From the NCBI RefSeq assembly GCF_052057775.1, contig NZ_CP195121.1, positions 2,407,234 through 2,471,233 on the forward strand: 64,000 bases of DNA, in the 5' to 3' direction. Of the stretch, positions 51,383 to 60,698 are shown piece after piece; the first letter of the stretch is position 1; each line of letters starts with the position of its first letter. This DNA is from Methanococcoides sp052057775. Its GTDB lineage: Archaea > Halobacteriota > Methanosarcinia > Methanosarcinales > Methanosarcinaceae. A model generated the notes under the pieces. The model saw only the letters and a list, made by a program, of their open reading frames with translations, searched no databases and was not told the DNA's origin. The translations under genes and the position numbers were made by a program.

Positions 51383-52010
51383 TGCATACCTCCATCTTAC
51401 TGATCACATCAGCGACATCCACTTTTGTGTTGAAACAACCGTCCTTCAAAAGACAGACACCCTGAACAGGAATAAAAGATATCTCCTCCATGGATTCAGA
51501 AAGCTCGTCGTAACATGCCACACCGATACAGGAGGTCGGCCTGTGAGCTTTCATAATCTTCTTTACAAAACTTCCACCCGGGATCACATATACTGTGAAA
51601 CCATGCTCATCAGCAGCCTCACATATGCTCCCGATATCACATAACCCGCACATCTTGCACTCATACCCGATAATGGGATCGCACCTGGCCCTGCAGCTTG
51701 CATGGCGCATGCACTGAGGCAGGAACACGGCCCTCGGACCTTTCGCATTGATAAAATCATCAAGCATGACGGCATTCCTGACCTCAATAAGGATCTCGTC
51801 CACAAGAGTTTCACGAATGGAGAATACACTGCAGATCAATTTGGCCGGCGAATAGAACAGGTAAAGGATGAAGAGAACAAAGTTGGGGAAAATTACCCTT
51901 TTTTTCTTAAAGCTGTAGAACCCGATAAGTAATGCGACAACAATTCCCAGTAAAACAAAGAGAAGCAGGTACACGAATATCCTGCCCAGAAGTTCATAGG
52001 GAATCTCCAT
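51375..52010 (-). CDS. DUF116 membrane protein, copy B
   Basis: A 211-residue paralogue of the neighbouring gene with the same layout: N-terminal membrane helix (YLLLFVLLGIVVALLIGFY), then LPQCMRHASCRARCDP, CKMCGLCDIG, and KDGCFNTKVDVADV at the end. It starts at ATG 52010 and is the first gene of the pair. Copy B has one more cysteine in the first cluster than copy A, so the two may have separate roles or form a heterodimer. Confidence 0.75.
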   Translation of the reverse strand: MEIPYELLGRIFVYLLLFVLLGIVVALLIGFYSFKKKRVIFPNFVLFILYLFYSPAKLICSVFSIRETLVDEILIEVRNAVMLDDFINAKGPRAVFLPQCMRHASCRARCDPIIGYECKMCGLCDIGSICEAADEHGFTVYVIPGGSFVKKIMKAHRPTSCIGVACYDELSESMEEISFIPVQGVCLLKDGCFNTKVDVADVISKMEVCNV

Positions 52011-52124
52011 GAGCCTGAAAAATGAGGTAGCATTATTTAAAATTAACTGTAAAAAGGAATCAGGATATAATATAAATAAGGATATAAAAAGAAGAAATGA
52101 AAGGTAGAGAGATCAACTCCCTAC

Positions 52125-53366
52125 TCAGTCATCAAGGTTAATTCCAAGTGCTTCTGCTGTAAGGACGATGACATCCTCAACAACAAGCTCGTCTGCACCG
52201 AGAGAGTCCCTTCCGTCAGAAAGGTTCCTTCTACAGAATGGGCATGCGCTTGAGAGAATATCAGGGTTCTTTGCAAGAGCATCCTGGACACGAGTCTCAG
52301 CGACCTTGAGAGCAAGGTCTGGAATACCTGCTTTCACACCACCGCCAGCTCCACAGCAGCGCTGGTTCTCTTTGATACGGTCCATCTCTTTCAGGTTGAG
52401 ACCTGGAATAGAGTTGAGAACTGTCCTTGGAGGCTGGAATACACCTACGTGACGACCAAGGTGGCATGGGTCGTGGTATGTTACTGTAAGGTTGTCAAAT
52501 GGCTTGACCCATTCGATCTTTCCTTCCTTGATAAGTCCCTCAAGGAACTCTGTAATATGCATGACCTTGAACGGAAGCTCTTCACCGAGCAGCCTTGGCC
52601 AGTCGACAAGTGAAGCCCTGAAACATCCTGCACATGCATATACAACTGTCTTAGCACCCTTTGCAACGATACCGTTAACATTACTCCTTGCAGCCTTACG
52701 TGCAATGTCCTCGATCTCATACTGACCTGTCCTGACAAGTGCGGAACAGCAGCAGCATTCATCTTCGCCAAGCATTGTGAACTCGATTCCAAGTTTGTTG
52801 AGCACACGTGCTGTAGCTAATGCAAGCTTTGCTTCCCTGAGCTCTGCAGTACATCCACCGAAGTAGAGGATCTCTGCCCTGTCAGCGATCTTGATATCCT
52901 CAGTGATCCAGTTGAGCCTGTCCTTGTTGTCAGCCATGTATGGGTTCATGTACTCACCAATGAGCTTGACGAACATGCTCTGCTTACCGAATGGACCATT
53001 TCCACGCTTTACAAGGTTTGCACGCATGGATTCCCAGAGCTCGACCGTGTTGATACCGACCTCACAGACAGTTGCACACATTGCACATGTTGTACAGCCA
53101 TAGACATCGTCCTTGAACTTCTCGATCTCTTCCTCAGGAATTGCCTTTGGACCGAAAAGTCTTGCACGAAGACCATAGGACTGGTTCATGAACTGTCTCC
53201 ACCGGAGGATCTTGTCCCTTGGTGCAAGTCCGGGATCCTTGTCTGAAGCATCATAGGTTGGACACCAGTTGACACATTCACCACAGCGTACACAGGCATC
53301 GAGCTCCATGAGCTGGACAGCAGTAAAGTTATTTGTGTTAATTGAAGGTTCGCCTCTCATAATCAT
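52125..53366 (-). CDS. hdrD: CoB-CoM heterodisulfide reductase, catalytic subunit HdrD
   Basis: HdrD reduces the CoM-S-S-CoB heterodisulfide, the terminal step of methanogenesis. The 413-residue product has two N-terminal 4Fe-4S motifs (CVRCGECVNWCP and CTTCAMCATVCE). Two CCG domains follow: the first with ECCCCSALVRTG and CAGC, the second with CHLG, RCCGAGGGVK and CPFC. These hold the noncubane catalytic clusters. It starts at ATG 53366, overlapping hdrE by 4 bp. HdrE passes it electrons from reduced methanophenazine at the membrane. Confidence 0.95.
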   Translation of the reverse strand: MIMRGEPSINTNNFTAVQLMELDACVRCGECVNWCPTYDASDKDPGLAPRDKILRWRQFMNQSYGLRARLFGPKAIPEEEIEKFKDDVYGCTTCAMCATVCEVGINTVELWESMRANLVKRGNGPFGKQSMFVKLIGEYMNPYMADNKDRLNWITEDIKIADRAEILYFGGCTAELREAKLALATARVLNKLGIEFTMLGEDECCCCSALVRTGQYEIEDIARKAARSNVNGIVAKGAKTVVYACAGCFRASLVDWPRLLGEELPFKVMHITEFLEGLIKEGKIEWVKPFDNLTVTYHDPCHLGRHVGVFQPPRTVLNSIPGLNLKEMDRIKENQRCCGAGGGVKAGIPDLALKVAETRVQDALAKNPDILSSACPFCRRNLSDGRDSLGADELVVEDVIVLTAEALGINLDD

Positions 53367-54175
53367 TCGCCTCCCTTGTTAGCAAGCAGGGTAAGTGGTC
53401 CTGCGATCATGTGCATGTACTTGCTGAATGGGATATATGCGATACAGAAGAACAATGAGATCACAACGTGGAACAGTGCTGCAGGTGGTGCAAGATCGGA
53501 CTGCATTCCAAAGCCCCAGAAATTACCATTCCTTACACCATCAGCAATGAATCCTGTGATGACAATGATAGTAAGCCCTACAAGAAGGACGGAGTCAAAA
53601 GCGATTGTGCTTTCACGAGCCTTTGCGATGAAAAGTCTCCTGAAGATCGCAATGATGATACCGAACAACAGTATGTAACTGAATACATCGTTAGGGAAGC
53701 TGAGCATCTCCCTGAAAACCTCAGGTGAGATTAGGTGAATTCCGACCATATAAATGATCTCTACAGCAAACATAGCTACGGACATAATACATAATGCGAT
53801 CCATCCGCCAAAAATAGCGATATGCATGAGCCATCTTCCAGGACTGCGCCTTAAAGCACGTCTCTGAAGAAGAGCATCAAGAATAAGTGTAACAAAGATA
53901 TTCTGGCCATGTCCATGCCCTTTTGCACTCATCTGGTAAGCTAAAGCTTTAGGGAATGTGAAAATGCTTCCGTTTGAAGGCTTAAGACTGTAACCTTCAG
54001 AACCAAGTCCCCATTTCTTGAGATTGATATACATACCGAGCATGAAGATAGCAATTGATATTGTGGCCATGATCATGACCGCTGCAAATGTGATCCTCAT
54101 AGACTCAGTAAGCATCCCGAAACTGTTTGCGATCTCTGCAGTCTCAGTAAGTCCACTGAAATATTCCATACTCAT
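53363..54175 (-). CDS. hdrE: CoB-CoM heterodisulfide reductase, cytochrome b subunit HdrE
   Basis: A 270-residue integral membrane b-type cytochrome with five hydrophobic segments and histidines positioned for heme ligation (for example GRWLMHIAIFGGW and FHVVISLFFCIAYI). It takes electrons from methanophenazine and hands them to HdrD, moving protons across the membrane. It starts at ATG 54175 with AGGAG upstream. A TATA-like ATATTTAAATA lies about 100 bp before the start. Its presence marks a cytochrome-containing methanogen. Confidence 0.94.
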   Translation of the reverse strand: MSMEYFSGLTETAEIANSFGMLTESMRITFAAVMIMATISIAIFMLGMYINLKKWGLGSEGYSLKPSNGSIFTFPKALAYQMSAKGHGHGQNIFVTLILDALLQRRALRRSPGRWLMHIAIFGGWIALCIMSVAMFAVEIIYMVGIHLISPEVFREMLSFPNDVFSYILLFGIIIAIFRRLFIAKARESTIAFDSVLLVGLTIIVITGFIADGVRNGNFWGFGMQSDLAPPAALFHVVISLFFCIAYIPFSKYMHMIAGPLTLLANKGGE

Positions 54176-54338
54176 AAATTATTCTCCTGATATTGCTACG
54201 AATCAGTATTATTACATCTTTCTAAAAATTATCATGATACCGAATACGGTTTGTGTATTGGTGGAATCTATTGTATTTAAATATTTTCATTATCAGAGTG
54301 TGCCTCTGAAGATGTAAAAATCGTCCCGTAAGATTCAA

Positions 54339-54363
54339 CGCAACTACGTTCAAAGTAGTTACG
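54339..54363 (-). terminator. Possible terminator between the Dsr-like gene and hdrE
   Basis: On the minus strand CGTAACTAC pairs with GTAGTTGCG (9 bp, one G-U) around 7 nt, and a short T-run (GATTTTTAC) follows about 15 nt later. The wobble fits the minus-strand RNA. It would separate the transcript of the Dsr-like gene from hdrED. Confidence 0.4.
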
Positions 54364-54410
54364 AACAAGCAGAGCTAAGCAGGTAAAAGGATTAAAAAGA
54401 AAAATACAGA

Positions 54411-55091
54411 TCAATCGATACCAAGTTCTTTTTTGAAATTCTCAAGACCCATGTCATCAATAAGCCGGCCAAGACGATACCTTTTCGCATAACCTTTGTA
54501 GATATTAATGATCTTTTCTACAAGAACAAGGACCTCATCCTCATTCAGACCTTCAGCAATCACATCTCCAAGTCTAGGCCTTATACCGGCATTGCCACCT
54601 GCCATCAAAATAAAACCCCTTGGAGTTCCCATTATGCCAATGTCCTTTACAGCTGGTTCGGAGCAGGAGTTCATACAACCACTGACAGCAATCTTAAACT
54701 TTGATGGAAGTTCCATTCCATGATATTTTTCATCAATAAGCAAACCAAGAGATACAGCATCCTGTTGTGCCCTTTTACAGAAATTCGTACCAGGACAGAC
54801 CTTAATGCTACGCACGCATTTACCGATCGCTGCTGCCGGCTTCATATCAAGGTCAAGCCATGCAGCATCAATGTCATCTTCATTCAATCCGACAATAGCA
54901 ATTCGCTGCGCTGATGTAAATTTAAGAGTATCTATATCATACTTCTTTGCAACGTCCACTATACGCTGCAATTCATCAGGAGTTACAATGCCCCCGGGAG
55001 TATGTGGAACTATGGCGTATGACTGCTTGTCACGCTGAAGTATAGCATGTTTGTCCAACAGATCCTTTGCCAATGTCCCACGTCCGATCAA
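54411..55091 (-). CDS. Small siroheme sulfite/nitrite-reductase-like protein
   Basis: A 226-residue single-module homologue of the sulfite reductase repeat, of the type called Dsr-like protein in methanogens. The siroheme/4Fe-4S cysteines are present as CPGTNFCKRAQ and CMNSCSEPA, in the C-x5-C...C-x3-C arrangement. It contains the N-terminal ferredoxin-like half but no ferredoxin domain. It may reduce sulfite or a related small molecule, or serve in siroheme-dependent sulfur assimilation; this is not settled. The rubrerythrin gene lies 11 bp upstream in the same operon. Confidence 0.82.
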   Translation of the reverse strand: MIGRGTLAKDLLDKHAILQRDKQSYAIVPHTPGGIVTPDELQRIVDVAKKYDIDTLKFTSAQRIAIVGLNEDDIDAAWLDLDMKPAAAIGKCVRSIKVCPGTNFCKRAQQDAVSLGLLIDEKYHGMELPSKFKIAVSGCMNSCSEPAVKDIGIMGTPRGFILMAGGNAGIRPRLGDVIAEGLNEDEVLVLVEKIINIYKGYAKRYRLGRLIDDMGLENFKKELGID

Positions 55092-55102
55092 TAATATATT
55101 GC

Positions 55103-55486
55103 TTACTCGTTCTTTTTAAGATTCTTGAGAAGGCCTGCAAGACCTGCCTTGTGCCTTGCCTCATCAAGAGAAGCCCTTGCGAAGAACAGTGCTGCGGCTT
55201 CATTGCCTTCCTCGCGTGCAATACGGGCAGCATCAGCTTTCTCCTGTTCAGCCATTGTCTCACCCTCGAGCATCATCTCGATGTTCTCGATGGTGGTGCC
55301 TTTAATAACACCAAGGATCTCAGCGACTTCTGTGGCATGCCAGGCTTCATCCATAGCGATCTGACGGAAATAGAGAGCTGCATCAAAATGACCTTCGCGC
55401 TCAGCAAGCTTTGACATTGCAAGGTACCATCCGACCTCAGTGGTCTCACCCTTAAAAGTAGCTTTCAGAATATCTTCTAAACTCAT
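55103..55486 (-). CDS. Rubrerythrin-family ferritin-like protein
   Basis: A 127-residue four-helix protein with two copies of the di-iron motif ExxH (DEAWHATEVAEI and DEARHKAGLA) and matching glutamates in GETTEVGWYLAM and EEGNEAAALFF. It lacks a rubredoxin-like zinc/iron domain. Such proteins reduce peroxide. ATG 55486 has AAGGAGG seven bases upstream; the longer frame to 55519 is not used. It is followed by the Dsr-like gene 11 bp on, consistent with a stress-protection role shared by the two. Confidence 0.85.
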   Translation of the reverse strand: MSLEDILKATFKGETTEVGWYLAMSKLAEREGHFDAALYFRQIAMDEAWHATEVAEILGVIKGTTIENIEMMLEGETMAEQEKADAARIAREEGNEAAALFFARASLDEARHKAGLAGLLKNLKKNE

Positions 55487-55687
55487 TTCTTTACCTCCTT
55501 GATACAAGTGTAGTATCATATATTAGCAGGATTCTTGATAACGTTTATGGAATACTGACTACAACTGCTGTTTTTTTGCAGTACCGAGGGAGTTGCCAGG
55601 ATTATGGACATAACCCAGGAATAATGAGCATATAAGAGGTACTTAATTGCGCAAGATATACATGTATTAATGATATTGAAGGATGGG

Positions 55688-56383
55688 ATGACTTTTAATT
55701 TGAGGATAGTTCTGGTAGAACCTTTGTACCAGGGTAATGTCGGCTCAGTAGCAAGAGCTATGAAAAATTTCGGATTCAGTGACCTCGTACTTGTCAAACC
55801 ATGCAAACTGGAAAATGAAGCACGTGCACTGGCATCACATGCAAAGGACCTGCTTGAGAATGCAAAGATAGTGACATGCATCGAAGAGGCCATTGAAGGA
55901 GCTGACGTCGTAGTGGCAACCACCGGCATAACCGGGATGAAGACCGATGAACACATACGTATGCCACCATATACCCCGCGTGAACTTAAAGAAAAATTCA
56001 AAGGAACCAGCGGAACTGTTGCAGTCCTCTTTGGAAGAGAAGACAACGGATTCACAAATGAAGAGCTCAGGATGAGCGATATGATCGTAAGCATTCCTAC
56101 CTCTGACATCTATCCAATAATGAACCTGTCACACGCCACAACAATAATATTGTACGAACTGAGCCAGGTAGAAACAGGAGAGCAGGAACTTGCTGATGGT
56201 TTCGACCTCCGCCTCCTGTACGAGCACATCGGTGAACTACTTGATGATATACAGTACCCGGAACATAAAAAAGAAAAAACCCACCTAATGTTCAAGAGAA
56301 TATTTGGAAGAGCACAATTAATGCCACGGGAAGTGCAGACATTAAGAGGCTTTTTTGGCAGGATCCAGCAACTGATCAAATGA
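55688..56383 (+). CDS. tRNA/rRNA ribose methyltransferase, TrmJ-like (SPOUT)
   Basis: A 231-residue SPOUT methyltransferase. NVGSVARAMKNFGFSDLVLV, LFGREDNGFTNEELRMSD and YPIMNLSHATTIILYEL are the three knot-forming motifs. The C-terminal 60 residues form a short extension. By homology to TrmJ it would methylate the 2'-OH of residue 32 in tRNAs. ATG 55688 follows GAAGGAT at four bases; ATG 55670 is an in-frame alternative. It is upstream of mcm on the same strand, with a gap of about 110 bp. Confidence 0.85.
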   Translation: MTFNLRIVLVEPLYQGNVGSVARAMKNFGFSDLVLVKPCKLENEARALASHAKDLLENAKIVTCIEEAIEGADVVVATTGITGMKTDEHIRMPPYTPRELKEKFKGTSGTVAVLFGREDNGFTNEELRMSDMIVSIPTSDIYPIMNLSHATTIILYELSQVETGEQELADGFDLRLLYEHIGELLDDIQYPEHKKEKTHLMFKRIFGRAQLMPREVQTLRGFFGRIQQLIK

Positions 56384-56502
56384 ACACACATTTCCATATA
56401 ATTATGAATGACATGCAGGCGCGAAATATTGATATGTATTATGATGTTTTGTAACCTTCTACAAATGAGATATTATTCTAAAAAAGGACAAATGTGGATC
56501 AA

Positions 56503-58593
56503 ATGAGTGAAATTAAATGGGATGAAAAATTCAGGGACTTCCTGAAAAGGTATTATTGGGATGAAATCCTTCTGCTGGCCAACGAATATCCCGAAATGCG
56601 AAGCATAGTGGTCGATTTCCCGGACCTTGAGCAATTCGATTCAGACCTTGCACATGAACTGCTTGAACACCCCGATGATGTCATACCATATGCTGAGCAA
56701 GCACTCCATGAAATTGATATCCCTATCGAAAAGGACCTCGATGATGCACATGTCCAGTTCATAAACATCCCAAACCGCATTGGCATAAGGGACCTGCGTA
56801 GCAAGCACCTTTTGAAGTTCATATCAATCGAAGGCATGATACGCAAGGCTACCGAGGTCAGACCAAAGATCACGAACGCAGCGTTCATGTGCATGCGTTG
56901 TGAGAACACAAGCTATGAACCGCAGGAAGGCACGAAATTCGTAGAACCGAACGAATGCGAGAACGAATCATGCGGTAAAAAGGGACCTTTCAAACTGCTT
57001 ATTGACCAGTCTACCTTCGTGGATGCACAGAAGCTCCAGGTACAGGAGTCACCCGAGAATCTCAAAGGAGGTTCACAACCCCAAAGTCTCGATGTTGACG
57101 CAGAGGACGAACTTGCAGGACTTGTCAAACCCGGTGACCGCCTTGTAATTAACGGCATACTTCGCTCACACCAGAGGACATTAAGAGAGGGAAAATCCAC
57201 ATTCTATGACCTTGTCCTTCATGCTAACTCTATCGAATACGTGGACCAGGAATTCGATGAGCTTGACATAACACCGGAAGATGAAGAGACAATACTGGAG
57301 ATGAGCAGAGATCCGGGCATCTACAACAATATCATCGGATCCATTGCACCATCCATCTATGGTTATGAGGACATAAAGGAAGCACTCAGCCTCCAGCTGT
57401 TCTCAGCAGTCCCGAAAATGCTCCCGGACGGCTCCCGTGTCAGAGGCGACATACATATTCTTCTGGTAGGTGACCCGGGTATCGCAAAAAGTCAGCTGCT
57501 CCGATACATGGTGAAGATCTCACCCCGAGGAGTGTTCGCATCCGGTAAAAGTGCTTCATCAAGCGGTCTGACAGCCGCAGCGGTCAAGGATGACCTTGGT
57601 GACGGTCGCTGGACACTGGAAGCCGGTGCTCTGGTAATGGCTGATATGGGTCTTGCATCCGTGGATGAGATGGACAAGATGAGCAAGGAAGACAAGAGCG
57701 CATTGCACGAGGCAATGGAACAGCAGACCATCAGTGTCGCAAAAGCAGGTATTCTTGCAACACTTAAATCAAGATGTGCACTCCTCGGTGCTGCCAATCC
57801 AAAGTATGGAAGGTTCGACAAGTATGAGGGACTTGCTGAACAGATCAACATGCCACCTGCACTTATTTCCAGATTCGACCTCATTTTTATACTTCTCGAT
57901 GTTCCGGATCGAACAAAGGACAGCAACATCGCAAACCATATCCTGAAATCCCACTATGCGGGAGAGCTCTCAGAACAAAGGCAAAAACTCCCGACATCAA
58001 AGGTCACAGAGGAAGATGTGGAATCCCACATGGAGGTCATCCTCCCAACTATCGACAACGACCTGATGAGAAAATATGTGGCCTATGCACGAAGAAAAGT
58101 GTTCCCGATAATGGAAGACGATGCAAGGGAACATATTATTAATTACTACCTTGACCTCAGGAGACAGGGAGAAGGAAAGGATGCACCCGTACCGGTCACT
58201 GCAAGGCAGCTGGAAGCCCTTGTGAGACTTGCAGAAGCAAGTGCTCGCATACGTTTAAGTAATGTAGTTACATTGGATGATGCAAAAAGGACTACCAGAA
58301 TTTCCATGGCATGTATGAGACAGGTCGGAGTTGACCCGGACACCGGAGCATTTGACGTGGATGTGATCGCATCCGGAACAAGCAAGAGTCAGAGAGATAA
58401 GATACACCTTATAAAAGATATCATTACCCGCGTAAGTGAAAGGCATGCCGGCTCAAAGGCACCTCTTGAAGAGGTCTATGCCGAGGCTGAGAGTGAAGGT
58501 ATCGAAAGGGACCGCGTAGAAGAGCTTATCACAAAAATGAAAAGACAGGGCGACCTGCTTTCACCTGATAACAAACATATAAAAATAGTATGA
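56503..58593 (+). CDS. mcm: Replicative helicase MCM
   Basis: The 696-residue replicative DNA helicase. The N-terminal domain includes a zinc finger (CMRCENTSYEPQ...CENESCGKK). The AAA+ domain has Walker A GDPGIAKSQLL, Walker B VDEMDKM, the SAAVKDD-like hairpin region (SGLTAAAVKDDLGDG) and arginine finger SRFDLIF. The last 70 residues look like a winged helix. No intein interrupts it. ATG 56503 is preferred over GTG 56494. DUF424 and two coiled-coil genes follow with short gaps. Confidence 0.95.
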   Translation: MSEIKWDEKFRDFLKRYYWDEILLLANEYPEMRSIVVDFPDLEQFDSDLAHELLEHPDDVIPYAEQALHEIDIPIEKDLDDAHVQFINIPNRIGIRDLRSKHLLKFISIEGMIRKATEVRPKITNAAFMCMRCENTSYEPQEGTKFVEPNECENESCGKKGPFKLLIDQSTFVDAQKLQVQESPENLKGGSQPQSLDVDAEDELAGLVKPGDRLVINGILRSHQRTLREGKSTFYDLVLHANSIEYVDQEFDELDITPEDEETILEMSRDPGIYNNIIGSIAPSIYGYEDIKEALSLQLFSAVPKMLPDGSRVRGDIHILLVGDPGIAKSQLLRYMVKISPRGVFASGKSASSSGLTAAAVKDDLGDGRWTLEAGALVMADMGLASVDEMDKMSKEDKSALHEAMEQQTISVAKAGILATLKSRCALLGAANPKYGRFDKYEGLAEQINMPPALISRFDLIFILLDVPDRTKDSNIANHILKSHYAGELSEQRQKLPTSKVTEEDVESHMEVILPTIDNDLMRKYVAYARRKVFPIMEDDAREHIINYYLDLRRQGEGKDAPVPVTARQLEALVRLAEASARIRLSNVVTLDDAKRTTRISMACMRQVGVDPDTGAFDVDVIASGTSKSQRDKIHLIKDIITRVSERHAGSKAPLEEVYAEAESEGIERDRVEELITKMKRQGDLLSPDNKHIKIV

Positions 58594-58605
58594 TAAAGTG
58601 AACAT

Positions 58606-58896
58606 ATGTACCTGAAAATACACAAATCCGGAAATCAGATGATCGTTGCGGTCTGTGACAGAGAGCTGATAGGTAAAAAGCTTAAAAAGGGTGAACTGGT
58701 TGTCGAGATAACCGAATCTTTCTACAAAGGCGAAATAGTACCTGAAGAAAAAATAATAGAAGCCATGTCAAATGCAACAACAGCAAATATATTTGGTACA
58801 CGCGCAGTAAAATGTGCAGTAGAGGCAGGGTTGATCGACCCCGGATGTGTTATATATATAGAAGGGATTCCACATGCCCAGCTATACAGGTTATAA
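58606..58896 (+). CDS. DUF424 family protein
   Basis: A 96-residue archaeal protein of unknown function. LKKGELVVEITESFYKGE and NIFGTRAVKCAVEAGLI are typical of the family. It starts at ATG 58606, 12 bp after the mcm stop, so it is probably co-transcribed with mcm. A role near replication or translation has been suggested only by neighbourhood. Confidence 0.75.
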   Translation: MYLKIHKSGNQMIVAVCDRELIGKKLKKGELVVEITESFYKGEIVPEEKIIEAMSNATTANIFGTRAVKCAVEAGLIDPGCVIYIEGIPHAQLYRL

Positions 58897-58957
58897 TTAG
58901 ACGATTATGATTATAAATTATTCAACATCAAAATTCTGACATAAATTTGGTGGAACT

Positions 58958-59620
58958 ATGAGTGAGAGTACACAAAGTAATGAAATCTCAATTCTTGACA
59001 GTAATGAACTGATCAGGAATGTGATCACAAAGCACAAACGCCTTTTAGAAGAATATAACTCTGAGTTCAGTGGGCTCGAAGAAAAAGTAAAGACACTGAA
59101 AGACCAGATCGAATCTTCAAAGAAGGAAAAAGAAGATGTTCTAAGCCGCATTGAACTGCTAAAAGAAAAACGTCAGCAGTTGTACCACCAGGCAGAGAAT
59201 GTCCTTGAAGAGATGTTTGATGAAATTGATGAGAAGTTGCTGGACAACAAGCTGATGCATGGCATAAAAGATGACATAACCAAAGTCAAACGTGCTTTTG
59301 AGATCGATGAGGAAAAAAAGATCGTTGAAGAACTCATCAATAAGCTCAATGGAATGGGATCTCAGGAAGATGTTCAGAAAGCAGTTCAGCAGATCCAATC
59401 AAGAATAAATGAGGCTATGAACTCCAGTACAGAACTCGCAGGCATCATCGGAACTGAAAATAACTTTGAGAGCGCATTCCAGAAAGCGAGAGAGGAACTA
59501 AATGAGATCACACCTCGCCACGGATGGCTTGAGAACAGGATCAAAAGCCACAATGAAGCCCTTGAGTACTGGGAAAAACTACCGTCCACTGATGAAAAGA
59601 CGCAGGAGGCAGACGCATGA
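58958..59620 (+). CDS. Coiled-coil protein A
   Basis: A 220-residue soluble protein made mostly of coiled coil (about residues 20-80 and 100-200), rich in lysine and glutamate, without membrane segments or catalytic motifs. ATG 58958 has GGTGG five bases upstream. The next gene starts within its last codon (ATGA overlap), so the two proteins are made together and may form a complex. I do not recognise a characterised relative. Confidence 0.65.
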   Translation: MSESTQSNEISILDSNELIRNVITKHKRLLEEYNSEFSGLEEKVKTLKDQIESSKKEKEDVLSRIELLKEKRQQLYHQAENVLEEMFDEIDEKLLDNKLMHGIKDDITKVKRAFEIDEEKKIVEELINKLNGMGSQEDVQKAVQQIQSRINEAMNSSTELAGIIGTENNFESAFQKAREELNEITPRHGWLENRIKSHNEALEYWEKLPSTDEKTQEADA

Positions 59621-60543
59621 GCGACTTACCGGACCCGGCAAACATGAGTGAGAGAGACCTTAAGAACATTGTCAATGATTACAGGACAAAGATCTCACAG
59701 AACGAGCGCACCCTCAAAGGCGTATTCAAAGAACTCAAACTCCACCGAACTAACATCGATGAGCTTAAGGAGAAAAGGGACAAGATCAATGAACAGGTAA
59801 AAGAGCTGGCAGCAAAGGCCCGCGAAGAGAAGAAACTGCGTGACGATGTCAATAGCAAGATCTCCGAGATCAAAACTTCAAACGAAAAGATACGTGGTGA
59901 GAAGGACAAGATCACAGGCAGTATTTCCGAGCTTAAGGCAAAACGTGATGAGTACAACAAGCTTTCCAAAGGAAGCGTGGAATCACTAACAAAAGCATAT
60001 GTTGCAGAACTGGACAAGTTCCTTAACGCTGACATCCCGCTAAAACACGAGATAGACATATTCTCAAGACTAACGGACCTAAAGCAGAGGATCGACTCTG
60101 CCAGCCTTGCAGATAACATCCACAAGAAGATCGTGGAGACATACAAGCAGTCAGAATCGATCTATAATGCCGATGGTACACCCGGCGGAGATATAAGGGA
60201 ACTCGCAGAAGAATCACAGAAACACCATCTTGTAATGCTTGAGAGCTACAAGAAGGTCGATGAACTTCGAAAAGAAGCAGACCTGTACCACGCCCAGATC
60301 AAGGAAACATACGAAGTGGTCTCTCCGATAAGGGAAAAGATCGATCCCCTAAAGACAAAGATCTCAGAGCTAAGGGATGAGCTCAGCGTATATCTTGACA
60401 AGCTAAATGACATACAGCTTGAAAAGGATGAGAAAAAGATGGATGAGCAGCATATTGTAGCAAAAGAGAAGTTTGAGAAGACTGGTAAGATGAGCCTTCA
60501 GGACCTCAAGTTGCTAATGGAAAAAGGAGATCTTAAGTTCTGA
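59617..60543 (+). CDS. Coiled-coil protein B (COG1340-type)
   Basis: A 308-residue, nearly all-helical protein with long heptad stretches (residues about 10-110 and 220-290) and a short C-terminal globular tail (TGKMSLQDLKLLMEKGDL). This matches a conserved archaeal coiled-coil family of unknown function. The start ATG 59617 overlaps the stop of coiled-coil protein A by four bases and has GGAGG upstream. The stop codon lies at the tip of a terminator hairpin, ending the mcm-side gene group. Confidence 0.78.
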   Translation: MSDLPDPANMSERDLKNIVNDYRTKISQNERTLKGVFKELKLHRTNIDELKEKRDKINEQVKELAAKAREEKKLRDDVNSKISEIKTSNEKIRGEKDKITGSISELKAKRDEYNKLSKGSVESLTKAYVAELDKFLNADIPLKHEIDIFSRLTDLKQRIDSASLADNIHKKIVETYKQSESIYNADGTPGGDIRELAEESQKHHLVMLESYKKVDELRKEADLYHAQIKETYEVVSPIREKIDPLKTKISELRDELSVYLDKLNDIQLEKDEKKMDEQHIVAKEKFEKTGKMSLQDLKLLMEKGDLKF

Positions 60544-60566
60544 ACTTAAGGTCCCTATCTTTTTTT
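60532..60566 (+). terminator. Terminator at the stop codon of coiled-coil protein B
   Basis: A perfect 9-bp inverted repeat CTTAAGTTC (60532-60540) / GAACTTAAG (60542-60550) is separated by one base, with the stop TGA (60541-60543) at its centre. A run of seven T follows (60560-60566). The tip must open to form a loop, so 7-8 bp are likely in RNA. Confidence 0.7.
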
Positions 60567-60698
60567 ACATTATTATACTTTTTTTACTAAATATTGGCTA
60601 TATATGAATTTGTTTCAAATAATACGTTTCTTTTGAACTTAATGCTGTTTTACTGAAACTCTAGTTGATAATGATTTTGAAAAATATCAGAGAACAGC

